Under the pieces are notes generated by a model. That model saw only the letters and a list, made by a program, of their open reading frames with translations, was not told the DNA's origin and ran no database searches. Of a stretch of 64,000 nucleotides of DNA, positions 18,367 through 26,621 are shown piece by piece (positions within the stretch are counted from its first letter, which is position 1; every line of letters begins with the position of its first letter). The position numbers were made by a program, and so were the translations under genes. Source of the stretch: Desulfuromonadales bacterium (GTDB lineage: Bacteria; Desulfobacterota; Desulfuromonadia; Desulfuromonadales; Geopsychrobacteraceae); NCBI GenBank assembly GCA_016931615.1, contig JAFGEL010000032.1, positions 1-64,000 of the forward strand, in the 5' to 3' direction.

Positions 18367-18462
18367 CTGACATAGACCTTTATGGGAATTGTGATTCTCC
18401 GGCTAAGGCATTCCCTTTCTGCCGTGAAATTCAGGCAGAACGCAAAAACAAAACAACGGTGA

Positions 18463-19599
18463 CTATTCGGCCGACGAATTTATCAGACGCTGTGTCAACT
18501 GTTGAATGCGGCAATATGAACGCTCCACCTGCTCAGCGTTCAGTTCTCCTGCGGCTATCAGATCTTTGATCACCCGAATAGAACGCTCAACTATTTTTTC
18601 ATCGTAAATGATGTTATTACCAAACAGCAGCAGATCGACACCCGCATTCAGAGCCGCTTTTATACTTTCGGCAAAGCTGTAATTATCCCTGATCGCCGCC
18701 ATCTGCAGGTCATCTGAAAGAATGGGCCCCTCGAACCCGAGTTGCTCCCGCAGCAGTTCCTGGAGAATCTGCGGAGACAGGGTCGCGGGAGCATTTGCAT
18801 CCAGATTGCAATTAAACACATGCGCAGTCATAATCATATCCGCCAACCCCTGATCAATCAGCTGCCGATAAGGAATCAACTCGGCTGATGACCAGGTCTC
18901 GCTGATGTCGCTGAATCCGAGATGGGAATCCGTCAGCGAACTGCCGTGACCGGGAAAATGTTTGAGCGCGGTCAGAACATTGCAGCGCTGATGAGCCCTG
19001 ATCCAGGCCGCGGCATGGGCGCTAACAATTTGTGGATCAGCGGAAAAGCAACGCTGGTAGCGATAAATCACCGGGTTCCCGGAATTGCTGCACAGATCGA
19101 TCACCGGTCCCAGGTTGAGGTTAATTCCATGATCAGCCAGAGTCGCGGCAATGGTTTGCGCAGCGGCAGTCGTGGCCGCAAGATCATTAAGGCGGCCCAG
19201 TTGCATGTGGCTTGGCGTCTGAGGAAACCCGTCGGCACTGTTCAGGCGCACGACCTGACCACCTTCCTGGTCGACGGCAATCAATAATAGCTGATCGGCA
19301 GCCTGCTGCAGCTGCCTTGTCAGGGTTTTCAGTTGTAGTGATGAAGTAATGTTTCTGGGAGAACCCGGATACTGAAGATCTTTGTCGAACAAAACCACGC
19401 CACCAAGAATCCCCCTGCGGACAGCCTCCATGACCCAGTGGTCAGCCGCAAGTTCGCTGCCGCGGAAACCGACCACCAGCAATTGGCCAATCTGCTGCTC
19501 AAGTGTGGGGGCCGCATCCACCAGCTCGTCCGCCCGGACCGGGAGGGCAGAAAACAGCAAAATCATCAGTGATAGCCAGAGCTTCATAAATGAAATCAT
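18463..19599 (-). CDS. nagZ: Glycoside hydrolase family 3 beta-N-acetylhexosaminidase (NagZ-like), exported
   Basis: A 378-residue GH3 enzyme with an N-terminal signal peptide ending near PVRA, unlike the usually cytoplasmic NagZ of enterobacteria. The family core is DQEGGQVVRL, then ALKHFPGHGSSLTDSHLGF (the NagZ catalytic His/Asp loop) and ILSDDLQMAAI carrying the nucleophilic Asp. It would cleave GlcNAc from muropeptides in the periplasm during peptidoglycan turnover. The start at 19599 has AAGGCGG upstream; an internal ATG at 19587 is an alternative. It is divergent from metY. Confidence 0.88.
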   Translation of the reverse strand: MISFMKLWLSLMILLFSALPVRADELVDAAPTLEQQIGQLLVVGFRGSELAADHWVMEAVRRGILGGVVLFDKDLQYPGSPRNITSSLQLKTLTRQLQQAADQLLLIAVDQEGGQVVRLNSADGFPQTPSHMQLGRLNDLAATTAAAQTIAATLADHGINLNLGPVIDLCSNSGNPVIYRYQRCFSADPQIVSAHAAAWIRAHQRCNVLTALKHFPGHGSSLTDSHLGFSDISETWSSAELIPYRQLIDQGLADMIMTAHVFNCNLDANAPATLSPQILQELLREQLGFEGPILSDDLQMAAIRDNYSFAESIKAALNAGVDLLLFGNNIIYDEKIVERSIRVIKDLIAAGELNAEQVERSYCRIQQLTQRLINSSAE

Positions 19600-19676
19600 A
19601 GCCGCCTTACCTCATCAGTTCAAATGCTTTCGGAATTAATTCCATCAACATTTACCGAAATAATGAAAAATAAATC

Positions 19677-19704
19677 TTGACAATAAAACTAGGTAATTTA
19701 TGCT
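19677..19704 (+). promoter_or_regulatory. Sigma-70-type promoter of the metY leader
   Basis: TTGACA at 19677-19682 and TATGCT at 19699-19704 are spaced by 16 bp. The predicted transcription start falls near 19711, exactly at the 5' end of the SAM aptamer. This is a sequence match only. Confidence 0.6.
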
Positions 19705-19710
19705 TGTCAA

Positions 19711-19903
19711 CGAGCATTAAGAGAGGCGTATGGGAAACACCTTCACGCCCGGCAACCTGACAACAAAGGTGCCAAGCCTGCTTCTTAGCCGAAGCGGCAA
19801 TGCGCCCCGCAAGGGGAAAGTTGGGAGCAGTTTCACAGCTGTCTCGTCACCTGCAGCCTCTCTTATTTGATAGTCAACATGAAACGAGAAGAGAGGACGC
19901 GTC
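19711..19903 (+). ncRNA. SAM-I clan riboswitch (S-box-like) in the metY leader
   Basis: The aptamer spans about 19711-19806. P1 is GCATT (19714-19718) with AATGC (19799-19803), followed by AAGA. P2 is GGCGT/ACGCC (19725-19749). The S-box core CGGCAACC is present, P3 is ACCT/AGGT (19755-19770), then GGTGCCAA and P4 GCTTC/GAAGC (19779-19795). The downstream gene makes homocysteine from O-acetylhomoserine, a classical SAM-riboswitch target. P2 is short and I see no canonical kink-turn, so a SAM-I/IV-type variant is possible. In the expression platform CCTCTCTT (19857-19864) can pair either with AAGAGAGG in the aptamer (19719-19726) or with the identical AAGAGAGG Shine-Dalgarno (19889-19896), suggesting translational control. 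Confidence 0.82.
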
Positions 19904-21178
19904 ATGAGCGAACACATTGAAACCCAGGTCCTGCACGCAGGTTACAGCCCCGACCCGACAACAGGAAGCAGCAGCGTACCGGTCTATCGAACCAGCTCCT
20001 ATGTTTTCCGCGACACCGAACACGCAGCTAACCTTTTTTCCCTTAAGGAGCTCGGAAACATCTACACCCGCCTGATGAATCCGACAACCGACGTCCTTGA
20101 AAAGCGGATCGCCGCACTCGAAGGGGGAGCCGCAGCACTGGCATTGGCATCGGGGACCAGCGCCATCTTCTACAGCATCATTAACCTGGCTCAGGCCGGG
20201 GACGAAATCATTGCCTCCAGTAATCTTTACGGCGGCAGCTTTACTCAATTTCACGACATCCTTCCTCAGCTCGGAATCACGGTAAAATTCGTCAAACCTG
20301 GAGACGACCACAAATTTGCCGCGGCCATTACCGACAGAACCAAAGCCATCTTCACTGAAAGCATTGGTAACCCGCGCTTGAATGTCGCTGATATCGAATC
20401 CCTGGCAAACATCGCCCACAATCATGGGCTGCCCCTGATCGTTGACAACACTTTCTCCACACCATACCTCTTGCGTCCCATTGAACACGGTGCCGACATC
20501 GTGGTTCATTCACTGACAAAGTGGCTCGGTGGTCATGGAGCCGGAATCGGTGGTGTCGTGATCGATTCGGGTAAATTCAACTGGAACAGCGGCAAACATC
20601 CGTTATTGTCGGAACCGGATTCCAGTTATCACGGTATCCGCTATGCCTCAGATCTCGGTGATCTCAACCCGTTGGCCTATATACTGCGTATGAGACTGGT
20701 CCCTCTAAGAAATCTGGGCGCCTGCATATCTCCCGACAACTCCTGGTTTTTCCTTCAGGGCATTGAAACCTTGCCTTTGCGGATGGAACGCCACAGTGAA
20801 AATGCCCTCAAAGTGGCAGATTTCCTTATAAATCATCCGCACGTGGAGTGGGTCAGTTATCCCGGTCTCGAGAGTGACCCTTCATTTCCTCTGGCAAAGA
20901 AATACTTTCCAAGGGGAGCAGGAGCAATGGTCGTATTCGGCATTAGAGGTGGGGTACCGGCAGGCAAGGCGTTTATTGAAAAGCTGAAACTTTTTTCCCA
21001 TCTCGCCAACGTCGGAGATACGCGCAGTCTGGCGATTCATCCCAGTACGACAACACATTCACAGCTGACCACCGAAGAACAGGCGGCAGGAGGAATCACA
21101 CCGGAGCTGGTCAGGCTCTCGGTTGGGCTGGAACACATCGATGATATCCTGAAGGATCTGGGGCAGGCGCTGGAGTAG
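19904..21178 (+). CDS. metY: O-acetylhomoserine sulfhydrylase (PLP enzyme)
   Basis: A 424-residue Cys/Met-metabolism PLP enzyme. It begins with the typical ETQVLHAGYSPDPTTGSSSVP, has the IYTRLMNPTTDVLEKRIAALEGG region, DNTFSTPYLLRP and the PLP-lysine motif SLTKWLGGHG near 207. The length and N-terminus match MetY rather than cystathionine synthases. It converts O-acetylhomoserine and sulfide to homocysteine. AAGAGAGG is spaced 7 nt before the ATG and lies within the riboswitch switch region, so translation is probably repressed by SAM. Confidence 0.93.
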   Translation: MSEHIETQVLHAGYSPDPTTGSSSVPVYRTSSYVFRDTEHAANLFSLKELGNIYTRLMNPTTDVLEKRIAALEGGAAALALASGTSAIFYSIINLAQAGDEIIASSNLYGGSFTQFHDILPQLGITVKFVKPGDDHKFAAAITDRTKAIFTESIGNPRLNVADIESLANIAHNHGLPLIVDNTFSTPYLLRPIEHGADIVVHSLTKWLGGHGAGIGGVVIDSGKFNWNSGKHPLLSEPDSSYHGIRYASDLGDLNPLAYILRMRLVPLRNLGACISPDNSWFFLQGIETLPLRMERHSENALKVADFLINHPHVEWVSYPGLESDPSFPLAKKYFPRGAGAMVVFGIRGGVPAGKAFIEKLKLFSHLANVGDTRSLAIHPSTTTHSQLTTEEQAAGGITPELVRLSVGLEHIDDILKDLGQALE

Positions 21179-21236
21179 CTGATCTTTTGAGATTATTGAT
21201 TCAGCAGGTTAAACTCGGAAGAACTGCCTGTGGAGA

Positions 21237-22622
21237 CTAGTTTTCGGAGCTTTTGCCGATGCGGCCCAGGGAACACCCGATTCCGACAACGCACAGGCCA
21301 CAAAAAATCAGCAATGAGCTGCGCATACTGGTCAGAAAGGCTTGCTGCGTTTCAGCCGTCACCTGCTGACCATGCATCAGATGACCGAAAATCAGCGTAA
21401 TAATCATCATGCTGGTCATCATCCCCAGGGTCCTCATGCTGGCGTTCATACCCGAAGCCACCCCCAGGTGACGCGCTTCGACGCTGCCCATGATCATACT
21501 GACGTTGGGTGAAGAGAACAGGGCAAACCCGAGACCCAGCAGAATCAGCAGCGCAGTTACCATAGACAACGATGAATGCGCCCCCAGTTGCGCTGCTACA
21601 GCCAGGCCGACGGCGCAGGAGGCCATCCCGGTGGTAGCCACATAAGAGGCGGGAATACGATCTGAGAGCCGCCCGCAGAAAGGGGAAAAAAGGGTCTGAA
21701 CGATCGGCTGAATGATCAGCAGAGTTCCAGCCTGCTGTGGCCCCATACCTTTGACGTACTGCAGATAGAGGCTGAGAAAAAAAGTCACCCCGAAGGTCGC
21801 GGCATAATTGAACAGTGCCGCCAGATTGCTCAGCGCAAAAACGCGATTATCACGCAACAGGGTGATATTGAGAATCGGATGCGCTGTGCAGCTTTCGATG
21901 CGTAGAAACAGGACAAATCCGAGGTTCGAGGCAACCACCAGCACCCAGGCCCACCACCCACGGCTGAGATTTGAGACTCCGCTGACCAGCAGAAAAACTG
22001 CGGCCGCATAGCAGAAGGCACCGGCCCAGTCAAAGGCTTCTCCCCGCGCACCGGCCCATTCTTCCTTGATTTTCAGCCGCGTAACCAGCCAGGTCAGCAG
22101 TCCGAGAGGAAAGATCAGGTAAAATATCGAGCGCCAGCCCCACAGCGCCACCATGTGCCCCCCGACAAAGGGTCCACAGGAGATACCGGCATAAACACTG
22201 GCAATGGCGATCCCCAGGGCCTTGCCGCGTTCCTTTTCAGGAAAAGCTGAAACGACCATGGCCATGGTGGTTGCCATCACCATCGAACCGCCCAAGCCCT
22301 GGAGAAAACGCAGCAGGATCACGACCTCAATCGACCAGGCCTGGGAAATCAGCCCCCCGGTGACGGCAAAAACCAGCAGGCCCCGTTGAAAAATCTTGCG
22401 CCGTCCATGAATGTCGCCGAAACGTCCCATAGTCAGCAGAAAGATCGACGCCGAAAGAACATAGGTTGTCTCCACCAGGCCCAGTTGCAGAGCCGTTGCG
22501 GAAAACTCCCGTCCCATGGTCGGCAAAGAAATTCCGACAGCCGACATCATGAACGGCATCATGAAATGCGCCATACAGACCGCGAAAAGAATGGCGGAAC
22601 ACGAGTCAGTCGCAGGTTTCAT
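21237..22622 (-). CDS. MFS drug:H+ antiporter-type transporter (EmrB/QacA-like, DHA2)
   Basis: A 461-residue major facilitator with about 14 helices. Helix 2-3 loop motif A is RFGDIHGRRKIFQRG, and the antiporter motif C region GISCGPFVGGHMV is present near helix 5. The family exports lipophilic compounds. The start codon overlaps the stop of the upstream S1-domain gene by one base (TGATG), so the transporter is translationally coupled to it. No dedicated regulator or membrane-fusion partner lies nearby. Confidence 0.86.
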   Translation of the reverse strand: MKPATDSCSAILFAVCMAHFMMPFMMSAVGISLPTMGREFSATALQLGLVETTYVLSASIFLLTMGRFGDIHGRRKIFQRGLLVFAVTGGLISQAWSIEVVILLRFLQGLGGSMVMATTMAMVVSAFPEKERGKALGIAIASVYAGISCGPFVGGHMVALWGWRSIFYLIFPLGLLTWLVTRLKIKEEWAGARGEAFDWAGAFCYAAAVFLLVSGVSNLSRGWWAWVLVVASNLGFVLFLRIESCTAHPILNITLLRDNRVFALSNLAALFNYAATFGVTFFLSLYLQYVKGMGPQQAGTLLIIQPIVQTLFSPFCGRLSDRIPASYVATTGMASCAVGLAVAAQLGAHSSLSMVTALLILLGLGFALFSSPNVSMIMGSVEARHLGVASGMNASMRTLGMMTSMMIITLIFGHLMHGQQVTAETQQAFLTSMRSSLLIFCGLCVVGIGCSLGRIGKSSEN

Positions 22623-23815
22623 CAGCGTTTTTTACGCCCTTTCTTATTCTGCCCGGCTTTCAGCAGATCACCGAAACTGCCGAAGCCTGAAGTCGTCGTG
22701 GTCTCCGTGTAGCTGGTTTCTTCAACTTCATCTTTTGCCCCGGCTAAAGCCAGAGAAATGCGCTTTTCCACCTGATCAATCTTTTCGATGACCACCCGGA
22801 GCTGCTGACCGACCTGAAGCACATCCTGGGGATGGCGGATGCGTTGTCCATCACCCAGCTTGGAGATATGCAACAGACCGTCAACCCCGTCTTCCAGGGT
22901 GACAAAAGCACCGAACTGGGCCAGGCGGCTGACTTGACCCGGGTACTGACCAGCAACTTTGTATATCGATCCGACCTTATTCCAGGGATCGGCCTGGGTT
23001 TCACGCAGGCTGAATGAGAATTTATTGTTCTCCCAGTCAATTTTTTTGACTGCGACTTCAAGCTCCTGGCCAACTCTCAGAACATCTTCAACATTCTCCA
23101 CCCGGCCGTAGCTGATTTCGGAAATCGGCAGCAGGCCCTCGATTCCACCGATATCAACAAAGGCACCGAAATCACGAATATTAGTGACGGTCCCGTGAAG
23201 CACCATCCCTTCCTGCAGGGTGTCCCGCAGACCGGCGCGCTGCTGTTCACGCTGCTCATCCAGGATCGCCCGGTGCGAGACGACAATATTGCGTCCGCGC
23301 TCGCTGAACTGGGTGATCCTGAAAGGCAGGGTCTGGCCGATCAGATCGGCGGGTTCGGTCTGCCGTAACCCGGTTTGTGAAAAGGGACAGAAGGCCCTGA
23401 CATTACCGGTCAGCTTGACCTCAAAACCACCCTTGATCTCTTTTTCGATCCGGCCGTCAACAGGAATACCGCTCTGAAAGGCGTTTTCCAACTGTTCGGT
23501 TCCCGATCCGCCACCCCCTATCCGGGTCGTGAAACGCAATTCCCCGCCCGAACGTGAAAGAAAATAGACCGAGATCCTGTCACCCACAGCATACTGTAGT
23601 TCGCCATCGGCGTTCAGCAACTCCGCCGAAGCCAGAACCCCTTCACCCTTCTGGCCCACACCAATGAAACTCCAATCCTTGCCAAGCTGTAAAAGGGTCG
23701 CCTCTATTTTCTGCCCCGGCTCCAACTGCTGTCCCACTGTCGACAGACTGGCCTCAAACATAGCGGCAAAATTTTCTTCGCCATCCATCATCTCTTCAAA
23801 CTGATCATCACTCAT
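22622..23815 (-). CDS. S1 RNA-binding domain protein (RpsA-like, four repeats)
   Basis: A 397-residue protein with four S1 domains (approximately 33-98, 115-185, 201-270 and 287-355) and a basic C-terminal tail rich in Lys and Arg. The third and fourth repeats are the most canonical (GTVTNIRDFGAFVDIGGIEGLLPISE, split here by a glycine-rich turn, and GQVSRLAQFGAFVTLEDG). It is shorter than ribosomal protein S1 and probably an S1 paralogue acting on mRNA or ribosomes. The acidic N-terminus (DDQFEEMMDGEEN) may interact with protein partners. It is the first gene of a two-gene unit with an MFS exporter. Confidence 0.86.
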   Translation of the reverse strand: MSDDQFEEMMDGEENFAAMFEASLSTVGQQLEPGQKIEATLLQLGKDWSFIGVGQKGEGVLASAELLNADGELQYAVGDRISVYFLSRSGGELRFTTRIGGGGSGTEQLENAFQSGIPVDGRIEKEIKGGFEVKLTGNVRAFCPFSQTGLRQTEPADLIGQTLPFRITQFSERGRNIVVSHRAILDEQREQQRAGLRDTLQEGMVLHGTVTNIRDFGAFVDIGGIEGLLPISEISYGRVENVEDVLRVGQELEVAVKKIDWENNKFSFSLRETQADPWNKVGSIYKVAGQYPGQVSRLAQFGAFVTLEDGVDGLLHISKLGDGQRIRHPQDVLQVGQQLRVVIEKIDQVEKRISLALAGAKDEVEETSYTETTTTSGFGSFGDLLKAGQNKKGRKKR

Positions 23816-24102
23816 TGCTGTTTCCCTTGATAAGTTAGGGGGTTATCGGAATGACTCAAAGGGTTCGGGATTTCCATGAGCGGGGTTCCTGACGTCTGAA
23901 TGGTGTAAGCTAAATCCCGGAATGGGTTGACGCAGCCCTGAATGTGCAATCCACGAACGCAACTTAAGTGAAACCTGAACCAATTAAATACGCCGAAGAT
24001 TAGCCCTTTTCACGTCAGGAGTAAACCGATTGCGAGCAGTATTGCGCTTTCACCGGGGACTGTTATTTTTGTAGAGAGGGTTTATTGCCGTGAGGGATGC
24101 TG

Positions 24103-24801
24103 ATGAAACCGACAAGCTGGCTGGAAAGTCTGAACTGTGCCATCGAGGGAATCCTCTGGGCGGCAAAAAGTGAGCGTCATATCCGCTATCATTTTATTGC
24201 TGCATTGGCGGTTGTTTTTCTGGCGCTGTTTTTCAAGGTCAGCGCCCTGGAATTCTTCCTGCTGATCCTCGCCGCCATCCTGGTGATTTTCGCCGAACTG
24301 ATGAACACCGCCATTGAAGCCGTCGTCGATCTGGTCACCGAGGATTATCATGAGCTGGCCAAGCTGGCCAAAGATGTTTCCGCCGGAGCAGTCCTGGTCA
24401 CCAGCGTCGGAGCGGTCATCCTCGGCTACCTGGTTTTGTCCGGACATATTTTTCCACTTTTCGACAGTGAACCGACGCTCGGCAAAGAGCCTCAGGGGAC
24501 TGTTCCCGTCGGCGCGCTGCTGATCGTCATTATCCTGATTGTGCTACTCAAGGCCCGCTTTAACTACGGCCGTCCCCTGCATGGCGGCATGCCCAGCGGC
24601 CACGCTGCGGTCGCCTTCTCGATAGCGGTATCGACATTTCTCTATGCTGACAGTTTTCTGATCGGAATGATGGTCCTGCTGCTCGCCGTTCTGGTCAGTC
24701 AGAGTCGTCTGCTGATGAAAATCCACAGTCCGCGGGAGGTTTTCCTCGGGGCCCTGCTCGGAACAGTCGTCACCCTGCTGGCCTACCTGGTCTGCTCATG
24801 A
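24103..24801 (+). CDS. Fusion of diacylglycerol/undecaprenol kinase (DgkA) and PAP2 phosphatase domains
   Basis: A 232-residue membrane protein. Residues 1-115 are a prokaryotic DgkA domain: SLNCAIEGILWAAKSERH, then the catalytic helix segment ELMNTAIEAVVDLV and KLAKDVSAGAVL. Residues about 130-232 form a PAP2 domain with KxxxxxxRP-like KARFNYGRP, the PSGH motif (MPSGHAAVAFS) and SRLLMKIHSPREV carrying the third phosphatase motif. One protein would therefore both phosphorylate and dephosphorylate lipid alcohols such as undecaprenol. GAGG sits 7 nt before the ATG at 24103; an ATG 6 nt earlier is too close to it. Confidence 0.85.
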   Translation: MKPTSWLESLNCAIEGILWAAKSERHIRYHFIAALAVVFLALFFKVSALEFFLLILAAILVIFAELMNTAIEAVVDLVTEDYHELAKLAKDVSAGAVLVTSVGAVILGYLVLSGHIFPLFDSEPTLGKEPQGTVPVGALLIVIILIVLLKARFNYGRPLHGGMPSGHAAVAFSIAVSTFLYADSFLIGMMVLLLAVLVSQSRLLMKIHSPREVFLGALLGTVVTLLAYLVCS

Positions 24802-24808
24802 ACAAAGG

Positions 24809-26158
24809 CTAGAGGGAAGGATAAAGCTCGCTATCTTCTTCCAAGCGGCTCAATATCGCTGTGTCGTCACCCTTAGGGACGGCATCAGTGAGGTTCAGTT
24901 CGCCGTAGGGAATATTCTGTTGCAGCCCGGCAAGATTGAAACGACTGGCCGCGTTCCATAACATCCAGCCATGACTACCGGCGGCAACACTGGCATTGAT
25001 CTGGGCATGAATATCATCAGCAGAAAAACGTCTGTGATCAAAAGCATAATCTCGAAAGGCCTGCAGCCAGGGTCGGAACCGGACAGCCGGAAGCCCGCTC
25101 AGCTCACCAGCTCTTTTCAACGAATGCGCAATCACCTCATAAACATTGGCCACCGGGTTTGCATAGCCGGGAATGCCGTGCGGAAAGCTCGAAGGGTAAA
25201 GCATCGGAGAGAGATAATCGACATGCTGAGCCAGATCGATCAAGCGCTGACCGATCTTTTGGTCTTTATGTTTCCAGCAGATATAGCCAAAGATGTTCGC
25301 CGAGGTCAGCACCGGATAGGGGGACAACTTCTGCCGGGCCTGATGTAAAAAGCCACTGATCGCCGCAACCCGATTTTCTCCCGTGTTTTCACTGGAGAAA
25401 ACCAGATCGGAGTTAGCCGGAAAACGGATGTAGTCGAACTGGATTTCATCAAAGCCAATTCGGGCGGCTTCCTCAGCCAGGCCGATATTGTAATTCCAGA
25501 CTTCACGATTAAAAGGATCCACCCAACTGATCTTTTCCCGATCCTCCCAGAGGTAGCCTTCAGGGGTCAACACCGCCAGCTTACGGCGTGATTTTGCCAG
25601 GGCATCATCCTTAAAGACAACAATCCGCCCGATCGTGTAGATTCCGCGCTGCTTCAAGGCATTTAAAAATTGGGGCAGATCTTTCAGTGTTCGGGCTTTC
25701 TGTGCGCCGATCTCACGCGCTAAAGGAAGGCGGCTTTTAAAAGCGATATCACCCCGGGAGGATTTAAGATCAATCACCAGGGCATTCATTCCCGTTTCTT
25801 CGACAAGGCCGATCAAGTGGTCGCGCAAATCACGGCTGCCCGCCGCCCAGTAAGAGAGATAGAGCGCTTTTGGGACAAAGGGTTGTAACACGATATTGAG
25901 GGGGAAATCGTTGGCGACTCGTTGCGGTCGGTACCCGGGCATACGGATGATCAAAAATTGATCATCGGTAGTCAGGGTAAAACAACCGTCCTGATCAGTG
26001 GTGACGAATCCTTCAGATGTAGCGACCTCGACCGCTGTCAGAGGTTGCCCTGTGATGGCGTCCCGAACGGTTCCGAAAGATCTGGTCAGCTCAGCCTGAG
26101 CCGTGACCGACCAGAAGAAAAGCAGTAAAAAAACCAGTAAAAAGAGCGCATTCTTCAC
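24809..26158 (-). CDS. DUF4015 putative glycoside hydrolase with N-terminal carboxypeptidase-regulatory-like domain
   Basis: A 449-residue exported protein. The signal peptide ends near SVTAQA. Residues about 27-90 form a beta-sandwich like the carboxypeptidase regulatory fold (GTVRDAITGQPLTAVEVAT). From about 95 the DUF4015 (GHL-type) TIM barrel follows: ALYLSYWAAGS, ALVIDLKSSRGDI, the acidic GFDEIQFDYIRFP strand near 235 and DYLSPMLYPSSF. The family is predicted to act on polysaccharides; no substrate is known from sequence. It converges on the DgkA-PAP2 gene with an 7-bp gap. Confidence 0.85.
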   Translation of the reverse strand: MKNALFLLVFLLLFFWSVTAQAELTRSFGTVRDAITGQPLTAVEVATSEGFVTTDQDGCFTLTTDDQFLIIRMPGYRPQRVANDFPLNIVLQPFVPKALYLSYWAAGSRDLRDHLIGLVEETGMNALVIDLKSSRGDIAFKSRLPLAREIGAQKARTLKDLPQFLNALKQRGIYTIGRIVVFKDDALAKSRRKLAVLTPEGYLWEDREKISWVDPFNREVWNYNIGLAEEAARIGFDEIQFDYIRFPANSDLVFSSENTGENRVAAISGFLHQARQKLSPYPVLTSANIFGYICWKHKDQKIGQRLIDLAQHVDYLSPMLYPSSFPHGIPGYANPVANVYEVIAHSLKRAGELSGLPAVRFRPWLQAFRDYAFDHRRFSADDIHAQINASVAAGSHGWMLWNAASRFNLAGLQQNIPYGELNLTDAVPKGDDTAILSRLEEDSELYPSL

Positions 26159-26257
26159 ATTTGTTCCCCCATCAGGATCTGAATATCCGCAGAACCAGAT
26201 GAGAGCATACTAACTTAACTAAAAAAAATAATAAACAATTATTTAAATTATTATCAT

Positions 26258-26572
26258 CTACTGCGGTAACAAGACGGTCCTGGCACCCGCCACAAGCTGT
26301 GAAGAGATCCGCGCCAGAGGTTCTGCGGCAATATTCCAGAAGTGCCAGAAGAGCCTGACCTGAACACTCACTCCGGGTAATAGCTCAACCAGCTCCCCGG
26401 ACTGTAATAAATCACGGCACTGCCAATCAGGCATCATCCAGTAGCTGTAACCTTTGAAAATCAAACGGGCAAAAGCTTCCGGAGCCGGGAGAGAGTGCGC
26501 CGGGATCGATTCCGGAATCATTTTATGGTGCTGTTGAAGAAACTGATCATGAAGAGCCGGGCGCCTTTGACT
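26258..26572 (-). pseudogene. C-terminal fragment of an ArgP/IciA-type LysR regulator
   Basis: About 105 codons are open between a stop at 26575 and 26258. The residues read ALHDQFLQQHHKMIPESIPAH, then LPAPEAFARLIFKGYSYWMMP and VQVRLFWHFWNI, which fit the effector-binding end of ArgP-type LysR regulators. The whole helix-turn-helix half is missing upstream, where the sequence is unrelated. It cannot bind DNA and is a relic. It may mark a rearrangement boundary next to the regulator/operon block that begins at 26.6 kb. Confidence 0.65.
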
Positions 26573-26621
26573 TCAATGAGTAAACAACTTTGCTTATTAC
26601 GCTTTGATTTTTCACGTTAAC

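Noticed and set aside
18413-18445. TTCTGCC/GGCAGAA hairpin after the symporter gene
   Set aside because: No T-run on either strand, so termination is not supported.
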